DNA of 64,000 nucleotides from Edaphochlamys debaryana (lineage: Eukaryota; Chlorophyta; Chlorophyceae; Chlamydomonadales): assembly GCA_016858145.1 (NCBI GenBank), contig JAEHOE010000138.1, forward strand, positions 124,001 through 188,000. The letters run 5' to 3'. The notes below the pieces were generated by a model. The model saw nothing but the letters and a program-made list of their open reading frames with translations. It did no database searches and had not been told where the DNA came from. Positions within the stretch are counted from its first letter, which is position 1. Each line of letters opens with the position of its first letter. Shown here one piece after another: positions 57,929 to 64,000 of this stretch. The position numbers and the translations under genes are program-made.

Positions 57929-60900
57929 TCAGATGTCCTCCAGCACGCGGAGGCCGCTGACGGCGGTGCCCGTTACCATCTGCTGACGCAGCTGCTTGGC
58001 AACGCCCTCCACCGTACGGCGGGACACGTGTCCCGTACGCTCCTTGCCCACGCGGGCCTGCAGTCACGTGGGGGGGGGGCCCGGGCGGGTGGGGGGCGAA
58101 AGGGCCAAGGGGCGGAAGGGGAATAAAGGCTGCGTGCATCCCAAGGAGGCCGGGTAGGGGCTAGCTCGTGGCCTGTGGGAGGAGTGGGCGGGGCAGCCTG
58201 AGCGCGCATCCCCCCCCGCCCCCACCTGCTCCCGGTACCGCTCCAGCACCACCACCAGCCCCGCCAGGGGGAGGGCGAAGTAGCGCTGGCGGCGGACCTC
58301 GGGGATGAGCACCTCCTCAATCTGGGGTGGGGTGGGGTAGATGGGCAGGTGTTGGGGTTTGGTAAGGGAAAGGGAGGGGGAGGCACTATCGCCGTGGACA
58401 GCCTGAGAGGATCTCTACCCTGGCCCATCCCAGGGGAGCCACATCCTAGACCCTGCATCCCTCACCCACCCCCCAGCCCCTCCAGCCCCACCCTCGGCGA
58501 CAACAGCAGCGCGCACAGCTGCCGCGGCTCCGCGAACTCCTCCCCCAGCCCCGGCACCCCCGCGGCCCCCGCGGCCAGGTAGCCGTCCAGGAGCGCCACG
58601 TCCCGCGCCAGGGCCTCCAGGGCAAAGAGGTTGTAGGCCTTGACGCCCTGGGGGGGGGCGGAGGGGGGTGTCAGGGCGTGTGTGTGTGTATGGCCGGGAG
58701 CGTGTGAGCAGCCTCCAGGGCAAAGAGGTTGTAGGCCTTGACGCCCTTGGGGGGGGGCGGAGGGGGGTGTCAGGGCGTGTGTGTGTGTATGGCCGGGAGC
58801 GTGTGAGCGGCCTCCAGGGCAAAGAGGTTGTAGGCCTTGACGCCCTTGGGGGGGGGCGGAGGGGGGTGTCAGGGCGTGTGTGTGTGTATGGGCGGCGGCG
58901 TGTCAGCAGCCTCCAGGGCAAAGAGGTTGTAGGCCTTGACGCCCTGGGGGGGGGCGGAGGGGGGTGTCAGGGCGTGTGTGTGTGTATGGCCGGCGGCGTG
59001 TCAGCAGCCTCCAGGGCAAAGAGGTTGTAGGCCTTGACGCCCTGGGGGGGGGGCGGAGGGGGGTGTCAGGGCGTGTGTGTGTGTATGGGCGGCGGCGTTT
59101 CAACAGCCTCCAGGGCAAAGAGGTTGTAGGCCTTGACGCCCTGAGGGGAGGGAGGGGACGGAGGGTATTTTTTCGAGCGGGAAACGGGGGAGGGGGGTGG
59201 AGGGGGAAGGGGGAGCGGGAAACGGAGGGGAGGAGGGGGGGAGGGGGGAGGGGGGGTGTTTCCTTCAGGCGAGGAGCGGGGTGGTGGTGGTGGTGGTGGT
59301 GCAACCATCGCGCTTATGCTTCCCTGTGGACAGACCCGCCCCCCCCCCGCCCCCCGGCCCCACCTCCTTCATCAGCGACATGAAGGCGTTGCCCATGGCA
59401 CGCACCGGCACACGCCCCCGCCCATACACACGCCCTGTCTCCCCCCCCCGCCCCCCGGCCCCACCTCCTTCATCAGCGACATGAAGGCGTTGCCCATGGC
59501 ACGCACCGGCACACGCCCCCGCCCATACACACGCCCTGTCTCCCCCCCCCCCCCCCCCGGCCCCACCTCCTTCATCAGCGACATGAAGGCGTTGCCCATG
59601 GCACGCACCGGCACACGCCCCCGCCCATACACACGCCCTGTCTCCCCCCCCCGCCCCCCGGCCCCACCTCCTTCATCAGCGACATGAAGGCGTTGCCCAT
59701 GGCACGCACCGGCACACGCCCCCGCCCATACACACGCCCTGTCTCCCCCCCCCGCCCCCCGGCCCCACCTCCTTCATCAGCGACATGAAGGCGTTGCCCA
59801 TGGCACGCACCGGCACACGCCCCCGCCCATACACACGCCCTGTCTCCCCCCCCCGCCCCCCGGCCCCACCTCCTTCATCAGCGACATGAAGGCGTTGCCC
59901 ATGGCACGCACCAGCGCTCGGCACAGGAAGAGGTGCGAGGAGCGGGGCAGGATGGAGGCGGCGGCGTCGAAGGTCTCCTGGGGGCGGAGGGGGTGGGGGG
60001 GTGGCAGGGCGTGTGTATGGGCGGGGGCGCGTGTGGGGTCGGGGTGGGGGAGGGGAGCGGGGCGCGGGAGTGGGGCGGGGGAGTGGGGCGGGGGCTGAGG
60101 GGTGAGAGGGCGAGGGCTGAGGGAGTGGGGCACCGGAGTACAAGCCCCGGGGGTGCCGCTGAGGCGGGATGCTGGCCGCCCCCCTGTCGTGAAGTCCGAG
60201 GGCGCCACCTCGGTTCCCTCTCTTCTCGCCCTCCTCCGGCCCCCAAGCCACCCCCTCCCCCCCCCCTTGCCTTGGGTAACGCAAGTAGGTCCTCCGCGTA
60301 CGCCGAGAGGGCGACCCCTCCCCCCTCCCCTTTCCCCCTCCCCTTCCCCCTCCTCCCTCCCTCTCTCCCCCCCCCCCTTGCCTTGAGCAGTGCGAGCAGG
60401 TCCTCCGCGTACGCCGAGGGCGCCGCCGGCAGCGGCCCCGGGGGCAGCCAAGGGATGCCGGCGCGCGCGGCGCCCACCAGCGCCTCCACCCGGCCCGCCA
60501 GCAGCCTTAGTAAGCCCCGCTCGCCGCCGTCCTGCACCGACCTGTCAGGGGGGGGTGAGGAGGGAGGGGGGGGGGCGGGAGGGAGGGGTGAAGGAGGGAG
60601 GGGGGAAGGGTGGGAGATTACGGTAGGTGCGTAAAGCGGCAGCGGGACACACTGCCCCCCAGACAGACGCACGCACCAGCACTAGCACCGTGAATGGCAC
60701 CGCGAGATCTGGATCCAGATCCTGAGTCCACGCCGCTCTAAACCAAAAAATGTGTGTACTGGATCCCACGCACCTGAGCGCCGCCAGCACCGCCCCGCTC
60801 GACGCGGCGGCGCTGGCGCCGACGTCGCCGCCGCCGCCCGCCGCCGCAGCCGCCGCGGCGGTGGCGGAGCGGGGGCCCGCTCGGCCGCTGGCGGCGGAGA

Positions 60901-63900
60901 GCAGCGAAGGCGGCGGCGCGCCGCCGGCGGAGGCGGAGGCGCCGGAGGCGGCGGCGGCAGCGGCGGCGGCGGCCATAGCGCCCAGGGGCCGCACCTGGGA
61001 GCCGACGAAAGGGGGAGCAGGATCCGCGGGTGAGGATTCCATGGATCCAGATTGGATCCATGACAGACTCCTTCTTCAGACCCCAGCAAGGAGACCCCCA
61101 TCATGCATGCAACCATCCCCTCCCCATTCTGCGGGCACCCACCAAACCCTTGCCTCAGCCCCTCACGCCATACTGCATTCCCCCCTCCCCCTCCCCCCCC
61201 CCCCCCACACACCTGCACCAACGTCCACTCGTCCAGAGCCGTCATTGCCGCCGCCAGCGCCCAGGCATTAGTCACGCACCGCATGACCTCGCGCGGCCGC
61301 CAGGGGGCGGCGGCGGCGGCGGGTGGCGGCGCGGCGCCGCCGCCGCGGGCCGGCGCGGCGGCGGCGGCGGGCGGGGCGGCCTGGCCCGGGGCGGGGGCGC
61401 CCAGGAGGCGGGCCGTGTGGTCGGCGAGAGCATCCACCACAGTCTGAGGAGGGGATCGAGCAGGAAAGGAGGGGCCAGGATATGGATGTCAACAAGCATT
61501 AGGTGGGGAGGGGGGTGGGGTCAATAAGTAATTGGTGGGAGACAGCTCGTGTAGGCGTCGGGGATTCAGGACGGTTCGTCAGAGGGGGACGGGAGCCGAG
61601 AGGGTGCGCAAGTGTGGAGTGCAGGGGGGCACCCGAGGGGACGGCACCAAACCATCGACTCCCCTCGCCACCAACCCCCCTTCCCCGCCCCCGCCGTGAC
61701 CCATACACACGAACCCAGTCTCCCCGCTGACACCCCCCTCCGCCCCCCGCACCCCACCTTGGCCACCAGCCTGTCCCTCGCCGCCACCACCGCCGGCAGC
61801 AGCTCCCAGGGGCTGAGTAAGCCCCGCAGGTACGACAGCACGTCCGACACGAACCCGCGTACGGCAGCCAGGGTGCGCGGTACGGCAGGGGTGTAGGGGG
61901 CGGTGTAGGGGGGCGCGGGGCGGGCGGCGCCTGCGGGTGTGGGGGGTATGGTCGGGGGAAGGGTTGTAGCGGGTGCTTGGATTCTTGCGGTGAAAGGCAA
62001 TGCACCCCCACCCGCCCCTCCCCCCCTTCCCCGCTCTTCCACCCTGGAATCTTCCCTGTAAACCCTTTACAGCCGCTCACCCGCCCACGCCCCCGACTCG
62101 AGCGCCGCCGGCAGCCCCAGCCGCGCCGCCTCCGCCGCCTCCGCCTCGCTCCCCACCCGCGCCCCCTCCGCCAGGGAGTCGGAGGCCAGGGCCCGGCCCA
62201 CTCGGAGCGCCACGGAGGCTAGGGGGGGAAAGGCACAGGGGGGGAAGACAGAGGGGGGGAAGAAGCGCCAGGGGGGCGGGGGATGTGTGGCTTAAGTGAT
62301 AGGCTGATAGCAGCCCGGGTCATAAGGAGCGCTACGGAGCCCGGGGTTGAAGGGGATTGAAGGGGAGGGGGAAGGCGAGTTGGGGATAGCTGCTCACGAG
62401 CGAGTGTGAAATGTGAAGCGAGGCGGGGCTTTCCCCTCTGCCGTCCCGCATTGGCCCCATCAACCCAGGCCAACCCCCTTTCGCCCCCCGCCCTCTCCCC
62501 CGTCATCCACTCGTGAGCAGCTCTAGGCACCGGGCCACACCGCCCCTGCCCCTGCCCGCCCTCCCTCCGTGTGAACGTGTCCCTCCCCTCATCCTCCCCT
62601 CCTAAACCCCTCACTCCCCCTCCCCCCAACCCCCTCTCCCACCCCCACCCGTGAATAGCTCCAGGTACCTCCCCTGCCTTGCCCCTCCCCTGGCCTCTTC
62701 CTCCTATCCCCCCTAACTCCCTCTCCCCTCCCCCCCTCGCATCCCCCCTCCCTACCGGTGAGTAGATCCAGGTACCTCAGGCGCGAGGCGGTCAGCAGTT
62801 CCTGGGGGGGGGGGGAAGGGGGAGGGAGCCGGGGGGAGGGAGGGAGGGAGGGTTGGGGAAGGGTTGAGGGGGGGTCATGTAAGGGGTAGTCGGTCGCCCC
62901 GCGCCCTGTTCTGGCCCCGGCTGTTCATGACGCAACTACCCAACCCCCACCGCACCTCTCTAGAATTTCTGCCGTAGTACCCCTCAGCCCTTCGCCCTAG
63001 CCCCCACGTTGCTATCCAACCCCTAACACCCCCACTTACCCCCCCCTACCGTGATGGGTGCGGTGGCAAAGGAGCGGTTGGTCAGGGCCGAGCACACCAG
63101 CAGCATGAAGTCCTGGGGGGTGGGTGGGTGAGGTGGGGGGGAAGGGGGAATTAACGCGTTACGAAACACACACGTATGGGTGCGGAGGGGCCGGGCACAC
63201 CAGCAGCATGAAGTCCTGGGGTGGGGAAAGGGGGCATTGACGCGTTACGAAACACACACGTTTCCCCCGTTGCCCCCTCAACCCCCTCGATCCCCCCACC
63301 TTGAGCAGCAGCATGATTGCCGCTGGCGACCCCGCCCCCAGCGCCTCCTCCAGGGCCGCCCCCAGCACCCCCCGCAGCGACCCCGCCGCCGCCTCCCACA
63401 GCAGCGCCGCGGCGTCGGGCGGCAGCAGGTCGGGCGCGGCGGTGCGTACGGCATCTTCGACCACAAAGAAACCCGTGACCTGGGGGGGCGGGAGAGAAGG
63501 GTGGGACGCGTGTGTGTTTTGAGACGCGTGGGGTGGGGCGGCGGGCGCGGCGAGGGCCCTTAGGGTTGGACACGCCGGAAACAACAACGCCCCCATGACG
63601 CGCGCACACGCCTCTACCCGTCAGGCCCACCCCAGGCCCATCCCGGGGCCCAGCCGCGGGCCCACCCCGGGCCCGGCCCCCGGGACCCACCCGCGCCAGG
63701 TAGGCCTGGTAGTTCTCCAGGAATGCGGGCGGGGGCGCCAGATCCGCCCGGATCTGCAGCCGCCGCTGCTCTAAGTAGTATCGGCGGAGGGCGGGCATGC
63801 GGCCCAGGCAGCGGTGGATGTGCACGCACCTGACAGGGGGGGGAGAGGGATGGGGGGGGGGGGAGTTGAAGGGGAAAGGGATAAGGAAGTGGACGGATTG

Positions 63901-64000
63901 GGGGTGAAGGCTGTAGTAGGTACGGCACCCGTGCCGCCCCTCCCCATACACACACACGCCCTCCCCTCCCCGCCTACCCCCTCCCCCCCCACCTGTGCAG
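57929..64000 (-). CDS. SEC15: Exocyst complex subunit SEC15 (C-terminal two-thirds; 5' end outside window)
   Basis: Exocyst subunit that tethers secretory vesicles at the plasma membrane; SEC15 is the Rab-GTPase effector of the complex. Exons in transcript order: 64000-63993 (cut), 63829-63691, 63479-63300, 63112-63050, 62801-62756, 62218-62081, 61930-61758, 61443-61213, 60994-60774, 60541-60382, 59977-59870, 58647-58492, 58321-58226, 58057-57929. All phases agree, giving about 615 residues. Family signatures: CVHIHRCLGRMPALRRYYLEQRRLQ, FLENYQAYLARVTGFFVVEDAV, KAYNLFALEALARDVALLDGYL, FAEPRQLCALLL, EVRRQRYFALPL, ending VSGLRVLEDI. Compared with plant SEC15 it has Ala/Gly-rich insertions (60774-61443). 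The intron after 60382 has a GC donor (AAG|GCAAGG). Several introns hold tandem copies of neighbouring exon ends, extreme between 58648 and 59869. Confidence 0.92.
58616..59140 (-). repeat. Tandem array of a SEC15 acceptor plus exon start (real copy + 5)
   Basis: The acceptor and first 30-odd coding bases of exon 58647-58492, plus about 60 bp of adjacent intron, are repeated with a period of 98-99 bp. The real junction is at 58647/58648; intronic copies have junctions near 58745, 58845, 58943, 59041 and 59140. Each unit carries GGGTGTCAGGGCGTGTGTGT (plus strand). Two copies have AAG instead of CAG at the acceptor. Confidence 0.95.
59364..59912 (-). repeat. Tandem array of a SEC15 exon end plus donor (real copy + 5)
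   Basis: The last 43 bases of exon 59977-59870 and the following intron sequence are repeated with a period of 101-102 bp. Exon-like segments start at 59364, 59465, 59567, 59668 and 59769, with the true exon end at 59870. Each unit keeps the GTGGGG donor and CCCATACACACGCCCTGTCT (plus strand), the approximate reverse complement of the core in the acceptor array. Confidence 0.95.
60266..60424 (-). repeat. Duplicated SEC15 exon end with GC donor
   Basis: The end of exon 60541-60382 with its GCAAGG donor (60377-60424) is repeated with substitutions at 60266-60314 in the downstream intron. The copy also has the GC donor. Confidence 0.85.
62508..62785 (-). repeat. Decayed copies of SEC15 exon end (62756-62801)
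   Basis: GTGAGTAGATCCAGGTACCT at the end of this exon is echoed at about 62651 (GTGAATAGCTCCAGGTACCT) and, more weakly, at about 62512 (GTGAGCAGCTCTAGGCACC) in the next intron. Confidence 0.75.
63093..63262 (-). repeat. Tandem copy of SEC15 acceptor plus exon start (63112)
   Basis: CACACCAGCAGCATGAAGTC and CTGGGG (63093-63118: exon start and acceptor) recur at 63196-63221 in the upstream intron. Both copies are followed by ACGCGTTACGAAACACACAC, so the whole unit of about 103 bp is duplicated. Confidence 0.92.

Overview
The window is nuclear DNA of a very GC-rich, intron-dense eukaryote, most probably a chlorophyte green alga. The support is plant-type gene architecture (an FLD/LSD1-like demethylase with SWIRM plus amine oxidase, an AIR synthetase with a transit-peptide-like N-terminus, exocyst SEC15, NECAP), a MYND-finger protein of the kind that is abundant in chlorophycean algae, polyglutamine-rich regulators, and TGTAA motifs downstream of several stops. 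The species cannot be named from the sequence. No rRNA, tRNA, CRISPR or bacterial-type operon was found.

Eleven protein genes could be assembled by hand. Ten have a defined reading frame across all the junctions listed (SEC15 is cut by the window edge); the HSP22 first-exon donor and the 3' end of the LRR gene remain open. In order: secreted LRR protein (-, 355-1281, continues left); small heat-shock protein (+, 3386-5563); MYND-finger protein (-, 6559-9988); LSD1/FLD histone demethylase with 24 exons (-, 11772-23023); SOF1/DCAF13 (+, 23492-27312); PurM-type AIR synthetase (+, 28934-32008); a very large secreted CCP/EGF-repeat protein (-, 33762-41134); bZIP factor (-, 45260-47636); NECAP (-, 48729-51886); secreted S8 subtilase (-, 53713-57230); exocyst SEC15 (-, 57929 to beyond 64000). 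They are unrelated housekeeping, trafficking and extracellular genes, not a functional cluster. LSD1 and SOF1 are divergent and share a 468-bp upstream region. NECAP and SEC15 both act in vesicle traffic but are separated by the protease.

The unusual biology is in the introns. In gene after gene, the end of an exon together with its splice site is copied, in the same orientation, into the adjacent intron. The extreme case is one 1.2-kb SEC15 intron: it holds five extra copies of the upstream exon end plus donor (period about 101 bp) and five extra copies of the acceptor plus downstream exon start (period about 98 bp). The two arrays carry the same core in inverted orientation, so the intron RNA could fold the two ends together. 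Related G-rich/GTGTGTATGG cores and a recurrent CTGTCAG acceptor occur in introns of other genes. The introns of SOF1, AIRS and HSP22 (introns 2-4) are all phase 0, almost all at AG|G. This looks like a family of mobile or self-propagating (introner-like) introns plus local junction duplication.

Two other notable items: the CCP/EGF gene has about 42 almost identical 129-bp EGF units, a 12-unit higher-order duplication, and an in-frame TGA exactly where EGF domains carry an aromatic residue; and a 239-bp piece of the LRR gene has been copied antisense into the first intron of the heat-shock gene.
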